The notes below the pieces were generated by a model. The model was not told the DNA's origin, made no database searches, and saw only the letters and a program-made list of their open reading frames with translations. From contig NZ_SACQ01000001.1 of assembly GCF_004005935.1 (NCBI RefSeq), positions 248,001 to 312,000 on the forward strand: 64,000 bases of DNA. The letters are read 5' to 3'. How positions within the stretch are numbered: position 1 is the first letter of the stretch; each line of letters starts with the position of its first letter. The position numbers were made by a program, and so were the translations under genes. Positions 8,528 through 17,478 of the stretch are shown piece after piece. The stretch comes from Neptunomonas marina. GTDB taxonomy: Bacteria > Pseudomonadota > Gammaproteobacteria > Pseudomonadales > Balneatricaceae.

Positions 8528-9604
8528 ATGGCAAGAGCAGCAACGGCAACGATTCACTTAGACGCGATTCGTCACAACTATCGGCTGGCCAAGTCGATGG
8601 CTCCCGAGCAGCAAGCGATGGCGATTATTAAAGCCAATGCGTACGGACACGGCGCTATTGAAGTGGCAAAGGCGCTCGAAGATGAGGCTGCTGCTTTCGG
8701 CGTAGCATGTATCGAGGAGGCTGTTGAGCTGCGCGAGGCCGGCATTGCGAAGCCGATTTTGTTGCTAGAGGGGTTCTTTACTCCCGATGAGCTCGCATAT
8801 ATCAGCGAACAGAACTTGTGGTGTGCGGTACACAGCCCTGCTCAGATCGAGCAAATTGCCGCAGCAGACGTAGCAAACCCAATCCATTTCTGGCTCAAGA
8901 TGGATAGCGGTATGCATCGCTTGGGAGTGTTGCCATCAGAGTACCGCCAAGCGTATGACCGCCTCGTCGCGTTGCCGCAAGCCGCATCTGTGACCCTGAT
9001 GACTCACTTCTCATCAGCGGATGAGCCGGAGTTGCCGGTTACCGCAGAGCAAGTGGCGACCTTTGATGCTGCAACCCAAGGTATTGAAGCACCAGTCAGC
9101 ATGGCTAACTCCGCTGGGACGATGGCCCATGCAACGGCGCGCCGTAGTTGGCAGCGTCCGGGCATTATGCTTTATGGCGCATCGCCCTTTGCTGCACCGC
9201 AAGAGATTGCCGATCAGCTTAAGCCTGCGATGTCTTTGACATCCGAGGTGATCGCTATTCGGGATCTGGAGCCGGGTGAGTCGGTAGGTTATAGCTGCAC
9301 ATTTACCTGCGAAGAGCCGATGCGTATTGGCACGGTTGCTATGGGATATGCAGATGGTTACCCGCGCTATGCCGGTACCGGTACACCGGTCATGGTGAAC
9401 GGCCAGAAAAGCCGCATTATTGGGCGGGTATCTATGGACATGCTAGCCGTAGATTTAACTGGTCTAGAGGGTATCGAGTGTGGCGCGCACGTCGAGCTCT
9501 GGGGTGAGCAGATCAGCGCGAATGAGATCGCAGACCGCTGTGGCACTATTCCCTACACACTATTTACCGGCATTACACGCCGCGTGCATAAAGTTTATAA
9601 GTAA
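8528..9604 (+). CDS. alr: Catabolic alanine racemase
   Basis: This PLP enzyme interconverts L- and D-alanine. Next to dadA it serves alanine catabolism, giving the dehydrogenase its D-substrate (the DadX role). The 358-residue product has the PLP lysine in AIIKANAYGHG (Lys about 35) and the catalytic tyrosine in VGYSCTF (about 255). The C-terminal IGRVSMDMLAVDLT and TGITRRV segments are typical. The ATG at 8528 follows a GGAGG at 8519-8523, so the in-frame upstream ATG at 8513 is not the start. ridA follows after 15 bp. Confidence 0.95.
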   Translation: MARAATATIHLDAIRHNYRLAKSMAPEQQAMAIIKANAYGHGAIEVAKALEDEAAAFGVACIEEAVELREAGIAKPILLLEGFFTPDELAYISEQNLWCAVHSPAQIEQIAAADVANPIHFWLKMDSGMHRLGVLPSEYRQAYDRLVALPQAASVTLMTHFSSADEPELPVTAEQVATFDAATQGIEAPVSMANSAGTMAHATARRSWQRPGIMLYGASPFAAPQEIADQLKPAMSLTSEVIAIRDLEPGESVGYSCTFTCEEPMRIGTVAMGYADGYPRYAGTGTPVMVNGQKSRIIGRVSMDMLAVDLTGLEGIECGAHVELWGEQISANEIADRCGTIPYTLFTGITRRVHKVYK

Positions 9605-9619
9605 GTTTGGAGAGTAATA

Positions 9620-9970
9620 ATGTCTATTGAACGTATTGAATCCACCGAGCGTATGAGCCGTATCGTTAAACACCAAGGCACTGTTTACCTGTGCGGTCAA
9701 ACAGCAGGCGATGCTGCGTGGGATATCGCTGAACAAACGCAGCGCTGTTTAGATAAGATCGAAGACCTGCTGGTGAAAGCCGGCAGTAGTCGTGATGAGA
9801 TGTTGTCTGTAACGATCTACATTCGTGACATGAAGGACTTTGCTGCCATGAACGCCGTGTGGGATGCTTGGGTGGCTAATATTGGCAAGCCGGCACGTGC
9901 CTGTGTTGAAGCACGTATGGCCCGCCCTGAAATACTGGTCGAGTTCTCTGTAACCGCTGCCTATCAGTAA
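9620..9970 (+). CDS. ridA: RidA family enamine/imine deaminase
   Basis: RidA-family proteins hydrolyse reactive enamines and imines such as 2-aminoacrylate, which form from PLP- and FAD-dependent amino-acid metabolism. The 116-residue product contains the family signature [20 protein letters not shown], with the substrate-carboxylate arginine in ARACVEA near residue 92. An AGAGTAAT ribosome-binding region precedes the ATG. Its place 15 bp after alr suggests that it protects this operon's PLP enzyme from imine by-products, or that it acts on the 2-imino acids released by DadA. That assignment of substrate is inference. Confidence 0.9.
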   Translation: MSIERIESTERMSRIVKHQGTVYLCGQTAGDAAWDIAEQTQRCLDKIEDLLVKAGSSRDEMLSVTIYIRDMKDFAAMNAVWDAWVANIGKPARACVEARMARPEILVEFSVTAAYQ

Positions 9971-10020
9971 ACCGTCCTGCACGGTTTGTTATACCGCCAT
10001 GCGAGCGTATGGCGGTATTC
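9971..10020 (+). terminator. Tandem hairpins ending the dadA-alr-ridA operon
   Basis: A small ACCGT-CCTGC-ACGGT hairpin (9971-9985) is followed by a perfect 10-bp stem ATACCGCCAT / ATGGCGGTAT (9991-10000 and 10009-10018). The following sequence is T/C-rich (TCTCGTCCTCCTTCC) rather than a pure T run. Confidence 0.7.
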
Positions 10021-10138
10021 TCGTCCTCCTTCCTTTCTATCGGTTTCGTGTGTCTAAAAGTGGACAGTTGCCGCTTCACTGCACATACTTCATGGTATCC
10101 ACCTTGCACTTTCGTTATGGAGCCGCGATAGCAGCAGT

Positions 10139-12292
10139 ATGAACTCTTTGCACGATATTGAGCAGGATAGAGCGTTAGCTCTGGTGATCAGGGAAGTGAG
10201 CCAGTTTACTGGTACTGATTTTCTAAATGAGCTGACAACGCGCTTAGCTGAACTGTTGGGCGCTCAATATGTTTATATCGCCAGGCTAACGGACGACCTT
10301 CACTCAGCTGAAGTGATTGCGGGGTGGGAGCGCGGTGCTCGTGCCCGCCACTTTGTTTACTCGCTCAAAGATACGCCATGTGACTCGCTGACCGTGGATG
10401 GCGTCTGTGTCTTCAATGGCGATATTCAAGCCCTGTTTCCAGCCGATATTGTGCTCGCTGAGATGGATGTTGATGCCTATATGGGTGTCGTGCTCACCAG
10501 CAATCGTGGTGAGAAGATCGGCTTACTTAATGTGCTGTTTGAGCGGCAAATTTTAGAACCTGATTGGGCGCTGAGCTTACTTGAACTGTTTGCCGTTAGG
10601 CTAAGCGCCGAACTCGAGCGCCTTCAACACCAAGCTGAGCTCAATGAGCGGGTAGAGCTGTTACAGCGCCAGAATAATGAGCTGTTGCTGGCTGAGCATA
10701 TTTACGCCTCTGCGCGCGAGGCTATTGTCATCACCGATGCCAATGCTGTGGTACAAAAAGTGAACAAAGCGTTCGAAGCGATTTTTGCACAGCCCGCTGA
10801 GCGAGTGATAGGTTCTGCTATCCCACTAGCGCACCTCAGTGAGATACCGGTTACCGAAGAGCAAATCATTCCCAATTTGGGGGTTCGGTCGTTTGAGTCT
10901 TGGGTTATCGCGATCAAAGATCCTGCCAGTGATCGGGTTCAACACTATGTCAGATTTAGCCGCGATGTGACGGACAGTGTTCACAGCCAGCGGTTGCTAG
11001 ATTTTCAATCGAAGTATGATGAGTCCACACGGCTACTGAACCGGACCCACTTTATTCGCGAGGTCAATGCGAAGCTAGAAGCCCTGAAGGTCAGTGGCGA
11101 TATTGGTGTCTTCGTCGTGTTGGATATCGATAACTTTAAGTCAGTGAACCATGTCTTTGGGCAGGATATCGGAGATCGAGTGATCCGTCGTTTTGCTTCG
11201 GCTGCTCGATCGATCATGGGGCGAGGCGCGATGGCTGCTCGGGTGGGAGCTGATGAGTTCGCGCTCTTTATTACCGGACCAGATACGCGCAACTGGCGTA
11301 GCACGCTCGATGCATTTCGAACCTACCTAAAAGGCGGTATTAATGTTGCGGGCTATACCAGCTCTATCACGATCTCATCGGGTGCTAGTATTTTCCCGAC
11401 GGATGCGAGTGATGTACAGGGGTTGATTAATGCGGCCACGATGGCCTTGAGTCAAGCAAAGCAGAATGGCCGTAACACCCACGCCAACTTTACGCCAGCG
11501 ATTCGCAAGCGCACCGAACGTTTCCAACAGATCTATAATCAGCTGTCTAAAGATGGCGGGCTGAGCAAAATATACGCGGTGTACCAGCCTATTGTCTCTT
11601 TGAAGAGCGGGGCTATTGTTGCATGTGAAGCGCTAGCGCGATGGGATGATCCACTTCTAGGTCATGTATCGCCGGTGGAGTTTGTGGATGTGTGCGAGCG
11701 CACAGGTTTAGTCCGAGACTTAGGCGATGTGATGTTTCATCACGCCTGTGCGTTCTTGGCTAAAGTGCGCAAAAACACGAATGCAGACCTAACGGTCTCT
11801 ATAAACCGCTCGCCTCCGGAAGTGCTGGATCAGGTGGATGCACCGCAGCGTTGGGCGAACTACTTGTCCGGCTACGGTTTAACGCCCCAGGATATGCAAA
11901 TCGAGATTACTGAGTCGCTGATGTTGAGTGACCCTGAAGCGGCGCTTAGAAAACTGTCGGTACTGAGTGATGTGGGTTTTAGCCTCTCTATCGATGATTT
12001 TGGTACAGGTTACTCATCTTTAGCGTATATCAATCGTTACCCTTTTAGTGTCTTAAAGATTGACCGCTCATTTGTTGCTGACATTGAGACTGATGAAAGC
12101 GCGATGCTGCTGGTAGAATCGATTATCAACATTGCCAAACGCTTTGCCCTCACAACGGTGGCAGAGGGGGTGGAGACTCAGGGGCAGATGCAGATTTTGC
12201 GCGATTTAGGTTGTGATCGGGCTCAAGGCTACTTTTTCCACAAACCCATGCAAGAGGCTGCGCTCTTCGAGCTGCTCACAGCACAGCCTTGA
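10139..12292 (+). CDS. GAF/PAS-GGDEF-EAL cyclic di-GMP protein (degenerate GGDEF, intact EAL)
   Basis: This is a 717-residue cytoplasmic cyclic di-GMP regulator. Residues about 10-165 look like a GAF domain (VIREVSQFTGTDFLNEL ... AVRLSAELERLQ). A coiled linker and a PAS domain follow (about 185-280). The GGDEF-like domain at about 295-450 has its signature altered to VGADEFALF, so cyclase activity is doubtful. The EAL domain (about 460-710) keeps the catalytic set: ACEALARWDD, SINRSPPEV, EITESLML, DDFGTGYSSLAY, LKIDRSFV and VAEGVET. A phosphodiesterase whose GGDEF domain senses GTP is the likeliest reading. It is a single-gene unit; the sensed ligand is unknown. Confidence 0.9.
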   Translation: MNSLHDIEQDRALALVIREVSQFTGTDFLNELTTRLAELLGAQYVYIARLTDDLHSAEVIAGWERGARARHFVYSLKDTPCDSLTVDGVCVFNGDIQALFPADIVLAEMDVDAYMGVVLTSNRGEKIGLLNVLFERQILEPDWALSLLELFAVRLSAELERLQHQAELNERVELLQRQNNELLLAEHIYASAREAIVITDANAVVQKVNKAFEAIFAQPAERVIGSAIPLAHLSEIPVTEEQIIPNLGVRSFESWVIAIKDPASDRVQHYVRFSRDVTDSVHSQRLLDFQSKYDESTRLLNRTHFIREVNAKLEALKVSGDIGVFVVLDIDNFKSVNHVFGQDIGDRVIRRFASAARSIMGRGAMAARVGADEFALFITGPDTRNWRSTLDAFRTYLKGGINVAGYTSSITISSGASIFPTDASDVQGLINAATMALSQAKQNGRNTHANFTPAIRKRTERFQQIYNQLSKDGGLSKIYAVYQPIVSLKSGAIVACEALARWDDPLLGHVSPVEFVDVCERTGLVRDLGDVMFHHACAFLAKVRKNTNADLTVSINRSPPEVLDQVDAPQRWANYLSGYGLTPQDMQIEITESLMLSDPEAALRKLSVLSDVGFSLSIDDFGTGYSSLAYINRYPFSVLKIDRSFVADIETDESAMLLVESIINIAKRFALTTVAEGVETQGQMQILRDLGCDRAQGYFFHKPMQEAALFELLTAQP

Positions 12293-12418
12293 TCTGTTCC
12301 CCCACAATAGCAACGCTCTGTTGCAGTAATTGCTCTCCATTCGTACTGGGCATCTCGCCATTAAGTCGATAGTCTGAAGGGCTTTCTCAGCCATATTTGC
12401 CAGCAAAGGGACTTTTTC

Positions 12419-13132
12419 ATGTCGTTTCAGGAATATCGCGAGTCATTTTGGCTTGGGGTTAAAGATATGTTGCCGTTGCTATCCGGCGTGCTGCCCTTTG
12501 GCTTGATCACGGGAGCAAACGGTATCGCGCTCGGTTTGTCTCCCGAGCAGGTTTTTGGGATGACGATGCTGTTTTTTGCGGGGTCGGCACAGTTAGCAGC
12601 TTACCAGTTGATACAGGATAATGCGGCTTTTGTTGTGATTGTGCTGACAACGGTGGTGATCAATCTGCGTTTTGCGATCTATAGCGCGACTATGGCACCC
12701 ACCTTGCACCCTCTTAAGAAGCGTTATCGTTGGCCACTGGCATATATGCTGACAGACCAGTCATATGGGCTGTGCTCTTCACCAGAGCGGCAATCGGCCG
12801 GTTTGCCTGAGCGTGTCTGGTACTACTTTGGCGGCGCTATTGTCATGTGCAGCTTTTGGGTGATGGCCGTGCTGCTGGGTGTGGCGGTCGGGGCCAGTAT
12901 ACCGCCTGAATGGTCCTTAGAGTTTTCCATCCCGTTAGCCTTCTTAGCGATGCTCGTTGGCACAGTAAGGAATCGGACGCTGTTGTTGGTGGCTGTGGCA
13001 TCCGGTGCTTTTGCAGTGTTGTTACGGCCGCTGCCGCTAAACATGGGCTTTATCGCTGCGGTGATGATTGGTGTGGGTGTTGGTCATGTGGCTTCGAAGT
13101 TACGCCGCAGAGGGGCAGATCTTTATGAGTGA
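12419..13132 (+). CDS. azlC: AzlC family amino-acid exporter large subunit
   Basis: AzlC and AzlD (YgaZ/YgaH in E. coli) form a proton-driven exporter of branched-chain amino acids or related analogues. The 237-residue product has about six to seven hydrophobic helices. The family pattern is present: LPLLSGVLPFGLITGANGIA near residue 17, FFAGSAQLAAYQLI near 52, and LTTVVINLRFAIYSATMAPTL near 75. The start ATG at 12419 is poorly spaced from any strong ribosome-binding site. The 3' end overlaps azlD by 8 bp, which implies translational coupling. Confidence 0.92.
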   Translation: MSFQEYRESFWLGVKDMLPLLSGVLPFGLITGANGIALGLSPEQVFGMTMLFFAGSAQLAAYQLIQDNAAFVVIVLTTVVINLRFAIYSATMAPTLHPLKKRYRWPLAYMLTDQSYGLCSSPERQSAGLPERVWYYFGGAIVMCSFWVMAVLLGVAVGASIPPEWSLEFSIPLAFLAMLVGTVRNRTLLLVAVASGAFAVLLRPLPLNMGFIAAVMIGVGVGHVASKLRRRGADLYE

Positions 13133-13445
13133 TATGACGCTTTGGTTGTTATTCGCGATATGTGGCTTGTTGACGTTTAGTATTCGGCTGTCGTTCGTGC
13201 AGTTACATGGACATTTGGCTAAGCATTTGGAACGTGTGCAGCCTGTGCTTGCTCTCTTGCCACCGGCTGTCTTGGCCGCGCTCTGCATCCCGCCCATTGT
13301 GCTGAATAGTCATTCGGCTGCGGTCGACTGGTTACAGGTGATGGCGGGGCTGGTAACTCTGCTTTTGGCTGTACGCTTCAAAAGCATCATTTGGCCGATT
13401 CTTGGCGGAATGTGTGTACTTTGGGCGGGCCGCTATTTTCTTTAA
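13125..13445 (+). CDS. azlD: AzlD family amino-acid exporter small subunit
   Basis: This 106-residue integral membrane protein has three to four helices and partners AzlC. The segments LWLLFAICGLLTFSIRLSFV, VLALLPPAVLAALCIPPIVL and LQVMAGLVTLLLAVRFKSII are typical of AzlD. I place the start at the ATG at 13125 (MSDMTLW), inside the last codons of azlC; a longer in-frame reading from 13068 would overlap azlC by 65 bp without a ribosome-binding site. The gene ends 22 bp before the convergent FAN1-like gene. Confidence 0.9.
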   Translation: MSDMTLWLLFAICGLLTFSIRLSFVQLHGHLAKHLERVQPVLALLPPAVLAALCIPPIVLNSHSAAVDWLQVMAGLVTLLLAVRFKSIIWPILGGMCVLWAGRYFL

Positions 13446-13467
13446 CATCGCCGCTATCGACCCCTTG

Positions 13468-15117
13468 TTATCCAGAATAAAGAATATGACATACGCTGGC
13501 TTTGATCTTTTGCTCAGCAAAGAACTGTAGCCAAGCGCGCTGGTGGTCTTGCAGCTTGTCAGTGGGGCTCTTTACCTCAATAAGTTGAAAAGTGCTGGCC
13601 GTTGGATTGAAGGCGATCAGATCGGGAAAACCGCGGCGCAGGTTATAGAGTGAGGATAACATCCGTCGAAAGATCGCTATCAATTGAGTGGTGTTAATGC
13701 ACGAGAGCGCGAGTGTTATCAGTGCGCGGTCAATGCTGCGCCAATCAACAAAAGGGTTGCTCAAACCTATTTTCTCATCCCAGCGCTGCAATAGTCGCAA
13801 GGGGTCTTGGGTTAACAATTCAAATTGCTGCTCGATAATCTCCCGCCGACGTGAGTAGAAATCCGCGTCGTACAGGTCGTTGGGCTGGCGTTGAAAGGGA
13901 TGAAAGAAAGCCCCTTGAATGGGGGCAAAAATCGCCGGCCAAAAGGTGAGGCCGAACAGGGCGCAAAACAGCTTGTTTTCACAGTAGTGATAGCTTGATG
14001 TGTCATCAAGGCGTTGCAGCGCTTCGAGAGCGGCCCACTCAACGCTATTATCATGAGGCGCTAACGTTAACTGAAAGCTAGGTGGTGAGAAGGCTTTTAC
14101 CACCGTGGTATAGTTTTGGCTGATCTTTTTACCCACACGTACCTTTAATCGCTCGAAACCAACCTCTTCATCGAGGTTCAAAGGGTCTGCGCATGCAAGC
14201 TCGAAAGCGTTTTCCAGTGCACCTTGACGCTCGAGTGAGCGTGCTAAGCGCAGCCGTGCTGCCGGGTGGGTAGAGTGCTCAAACGCTTCATTGGAGACGA
14301 GGAACTGCTGCTCACGAGCACTCTTTACGCCAAGATCGAATAACAATCGCGAACGCTTTCGCGTCAACCATAGGCTTGTTGATTGTGCCGCTTGGCTCTT
14401 GAGTGCTGCGAGCATATCAGCAGCGCAAGCTTGTTCGGGGTTTTGACTTAGCTCATCTAAGTAGAGGTAGGTATCAACATCACTGCGGCATTGAAACGCG
14501 CAGGTGTCTGTTGTGAGTTTTACCTGCTCGTAGCGGGTATGTCCGAGCTCTGTGGTAACAAATGCCGAAAAATCTTGTCTTAACGTACCAAAGAACATAA
14601 GCCGAAGGCGCTGAAAGAGGGCATGGTGGCCAAGAGAAACCACCTGCTCCGGTGCAGCAAACTGGCCGCTTTGCTTGCTCAGTGCTGCAATGAATGTGGC
14701 TTTATTGTGCTTGGCGAGGCTGTAGTTGTGAGCCGTATCCTCGTCGAGTAGCACGGCTAACTCGGCTTTAGTAAATAGGTTGGCTAAATTTTCCAGACCC
14801 AATAAGGCTTCTGTCGTGAGCCAGCCGTCTGTTTCAAGTGCGCAGATGCTAGCCGTGATGCTATCGATTTCAGGGTAGGATAGTTTAGCGACACGAAACA
14901 GCGGCCCTTTGCGCAGTAGTAGTCTAATCAGCAGTGCTTGGGGCTGCTGGGGTAGCGTAAGGAAGCGATCAATGAGCTCAAGCTCCGCTTTAAGTAATAA
15001 GCGTGCATGGAACTCGGTAACCCACTTTATGACGGTGATAAAGTTCTCTTGATAGTAAAATGGGTTGTTGATATCGGCAGCGGTGAGCGCCGTTGAATGC
15101 TCGGATGCTTGGCTCAT
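13468..15117 (-). CDS. FAN1-type structure-specific nuclease with VRR-NUC domain
   Basis: FAN1 nucleases cut 5'-flap DNA and help repair interstrand crosslinks. The 549-residue product resembles bacterial FAN1, about 560 residues in Pseudomonas. The start is NPFYYQENFITVIKWV, followed by ALLIRLLLRKGPLFRVAKL near residue 85. A tetratricopeptide-like middle contains HPAARLRLARSLERQGALENA near 285. The C-terminal VRR-NUC domain (about 480-549) keeps RRGFPDLIAFN, QLIEVKSPTDKL and HQRAWLQFF, the PD-(D/E)xK catalytic elements plus the glutamine motif. It is a stand-alone gene divergent from the PhoD-like gene and convergent with azlD. Confidence 0.9.
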   Translation of the reverse strand: MSQASEHSTALTAADINNPFYYQENFITVIKWVTEFHARLLLKAELELIDRFLTLPQQPQALLIRLLLRKGPLFRVAKLSYPEIDSITASICALETDGWLTTEALLGLENLANLFTKAELAVLLDEDTAHNYSLAKHNKATFIAALSKQSGQFAAPEQVVSLGHHALFQRLRLMFFGTLRQDFSAFVTTELGHTRYEQVKLTTDTCAFQCRSDVDTYLYLDELSQNPEQACAADMLAALKSQAAQSTSLWLTRKRSRLLFDLGVKSAREQQFLVSNEAFEHSTHPAARLRLARSLERQGALENAFELACADPLNLDEEVGFERLKVRVGKKISQNYTTVVKAFSPPSFQLTLAPHDNSVEWAALEALQRLDDTSSYHYCENKLFCALFGLTFWPAIFAPIQGAFFHPFQRQPNDLYDADFYSRRREIIEQQFELLTQDPLRLLQRWDEKIGLSNPFVDWRSIDRALITLALSCINTTQLIAIFRRMLSSLYNLRRGFPDLIAFNPTASTFQLIEVKSPTDKLQDHQRAWLQFFAEQKIKASVCHILYSG

Positions 15118-15226
15118 AGTGTTTGCAAGTAAGGCCGTGTAACGTATTAAAACGATCTATTTGAGATAGCGTACCAGCATAGTACCCGCTACCTCGATTG
15201 CTGTAAGAAAGGAAATCACTCGTTCT

Positions 15227-17152
15227 ATGACAAATGCTGTCCCACCTCTTGTGTTAGCAGGGCCAATTCTGCGACGTATTACTACCAAACGCATCACGTT
15301 GTGGCTTGCTACGCGCGAACCCGTGCGCCTACAGCTGCAACTCATGCCTGCTGATGGTATCGAGCAGCGTTACGATGAGTCCGCGCTTGCCTCGGCAACG
15401 CAAACGTTGACGGCAGGTAAATATCTGTACTTTTACCTTATCGACCTCGCATTGGATCAGCCACTGACAACGAATCGCTGGATAGGTTATGACCTGTCGC
15501 TAGGCGTGGCGGAAAAGCCTTGGCAAAGTATCAAACAGTGGGGGGCAGAACTGTGTTACGGCGGCAAAGAGACACCGGGCTTTGTCATCCGTCATCGTTT
15601 AGACCGTATTTTACATGGGTCGTGCCGCAAGCCTCACCATGCTAGCGATGATGGCTTAGTGCGTGCCGACCAACAAGTCGAGAAGCACCTTGAAACGCCG
15701 GAACATTGGCCATCCGTTTTGATGATGTCGGGCGACCAAGTCTATGTTGATGATGTCGCCGGGCCTATGCTGGTGGCCATTCACCGCTTAATCGCCCAAT
15801 TGGAGCTCCCGCATGGAACACTGGAGGGCGCGGATATTAGCTCAACGCAACTGCTACACGATTCGGCGCCCTATTACTATCGCCGTGCTGAGCTACTACC
15901 TGATGATAAAGCGTCGGGTGAACTAACGCGGGTTTTCTTCGGTGGCGCTAAAAAGCCGATTTTTACCTCAGACAACGCACACAATCACTTAGTCTCTTTG
16001 GCTGAGATGCTCGCTATGTATCTGTTGGCGTGGTCACCGACTGCTTGGCATGGCCTGTCGTTAGAAGCACCAAGCACCATCCCAGAGGAGCACCGCGACA
16101 AATACGACCACGAGATTGAGGTGATCGGGCGTTTCGTTTCACAGCTGCATCATGCTCGGCGGGTGATGGCGCATTTGCCGTGCGCGATGATTTTTGATGA
16201 TCACGATGTGACCGATGATTGGAATTTGACCGCAGCTTGGGAGCAAACAGCCTATGGCAACCCGTTTTCAAAGCGGATTATCGGTAATGCACTGGTGGCT
16301 TATTTAGTTTGCCAAGGCTGGGGTAATGCGCCAGAGCAGTTTTCTAGTGCGTTAATGGCGCAGACGCAGCAGGCAATGGCAGCACCAGGCTGTGAGACAC
16401 ACAAACACCTTATTGAAGAGCTGATACGCTTTCCCCATTGGCACTATAGCTGGGATACCGAACCGGTATTGATCGTGTTGGATACGCGGACCCATCGGTG
16501 GCGTTCAGAGAAGAGCTTTGATAAGCCATCTGGCCTCATGGATTGGGAGGCGATAACTGATCTGCAAAGCCATTTGCTGGGGCACAACGCGGTGGTCATG
16601 GTGTCTCCTGCACCGATTTTTGGTGTCAAACTGATCGAAGCGATTCAACGCATCGTTACAGCATTAGGTTATCCACTGCTGGTGGATGCCGAGAACTGGA
16701 TGGCGCACTCAGGCTCTGCACATGCTTTGATGAACTTATTTCGACACCCGCGTACACCGGATAACTTTGTTATTTTGTCCGGTGATGTTCACTACTCCTT
16801 TGTTTACGATATCGAGTTGCGTGACCATGTTGGTGGGCCAGATATTTGGCAAATCACCAGTAGTGGTGTTAAGAACGAGTTTCCCGATACGTTGCTCGAC
16901 ATTTTCGATCGCGTGAACCGTTGGCTCTATGCTCCATGGTCACCTTTGAATTGGTTTACTAAGCGCCGTGGTATGCGCGTTGTGCCACGTAAGCCTAAAG
17001 ATGCAAAACGCGGAGAGCGCCTTATCAATGCCTCGGGCATCGGATGGCTTACACTAGATGGTGAGGGGCGCCCCAATCATATGGTGCAGTTATGCTCCGA
17101 TGGCCGAGACCTTGAATTTGAAGCCGATCACTCGGAAGCGACCTGGGAGTAA
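15227..17152 (+). CDS. PhoD-like metallophosphatase family protein
   Basis: The 641-residue product belongs to the PhoD-like branch of calcineurin-type phosphatases. Metal-binding motifs are visible: SGDQVYVDD near residue 168, FDDHDVTDDW near 324, and LSGDVHYSF near 517. An N-terminal beta-sandwich-like part (about 1-95: PPLVLAGPILRRITTKRITLWL) precedes the catalytic domain. No signal peptide is visible, so it probably acts in the cytoplasm, unlike the exported PhoD of Bacillus. The substrate (a phosphodiester or phosphomonoester) cannot be assigned from sequence. It is a lone gene with its own promoter in the 109-bp gap. Confidence 0.85.
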   Translation: MTNAVPPLVLAGPILRRITTKRITLWLATREPVRLQLQLMPADGIEQRYDESALASATQTLTAGKYLYFYLIDLALDQPLTTNRWIGYDLSLGVAEKPWQSIKQWGAELCYGGKETPGFVIRHRLDRILHGSCRKPHHASDDGLVRADQQVEKHLETPEHWPSVLMMSGDQVYVDDVAGPMLVAIHRLIAQLELPHGTLEGADISSTQLLHDSAPYYYRRAELLPDDKASGELTRVFFGGAKKPIFTSDNAHNHLVSLAEMLAMYLLAWSPTAWHGLSLEAPSTIPEEHRDKYDHEIEVIGRFVSQLHHARRVMAHLPCAMIFDDHDVTDDWNLTAAWEQTAYGNPFSKRIIGNALVAYLVCQGWGNAPEQFSSALMAQTQQAMAAPGCETHKHLIEELIRFPHWHYSWDTEPVLIVLDTRTHRWRSEKSFDKPSGLMDWEAITDLQSHLLGHNAVVMVSPAPIFGVKLIEAIQRIVTALGYPLLVDAENWMAHSGSAHALMNLFRHPRTPDNFVILSGDVHYSFVYDIELRDHVGGPDIWQITSSGVKNEFPDTLLDIFDRVNRWLYAPWSPLNWFTKRRGMRVVPRKPKDAKRGERLINASGIGWLTLDGEGRPNHMVQLCSDGRDLEFEADHSEATWE

Positions 17153-17478
17153 TCAATAAATCCTTACTTTTTTTTCGGGTTTAGACTCGATGCTCAAAAA
17201 ATAATCCTTTATTATTTCGCCGCCTCAGATACAAACGTACGTTTGAAAACCCTGGGGTGCGCTACTTTTATTTCGTTAAATTGGCCTATTTCGTTAAGGA
17301 ATACAGCGTATTAGCCGTAAACAGAAGATGTCTTTACCACATTGAGTGTGACGTAAAGAGAAGTAGTTGTTTGTTGTCGGCTTGTTACGCAGTTTGGACG
17401 CGCGATGGCAGTAGGAAGTGCCGCCGACATTGCTTTGTTGTGTTGCTATCGCTTATCAGAAGGATATGGATTGAGCTT
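17153..17478. promoter_or_regulatory. Upstream region of matrixin gene with a 14-bp perfect palindrome
   Basis: This 326-bp gap includes CAAACGTACGTTTG at 17232-17245, a perfect palindrome of the type bound by TetR-family repressors, followed by a long untranslated stretch. An ATTATT-rich weak hairpin (about 17200-17216) could end the preceding gene. The in-frame extension upstream of the matrixin ATG does not look coding: it is Cys/Arg-rich and has no ribosome-binding site. Confidence 0.4.

Noticed and set aside
17257-17478. In-frame upstream extension of the matrixin gene by 74 codons
   Set aside because: The extension is Cys/Arg-rich, places the signal peptide internally and has no ribosome-binding site; the ATG at 17479 gives a normal secreted protease.
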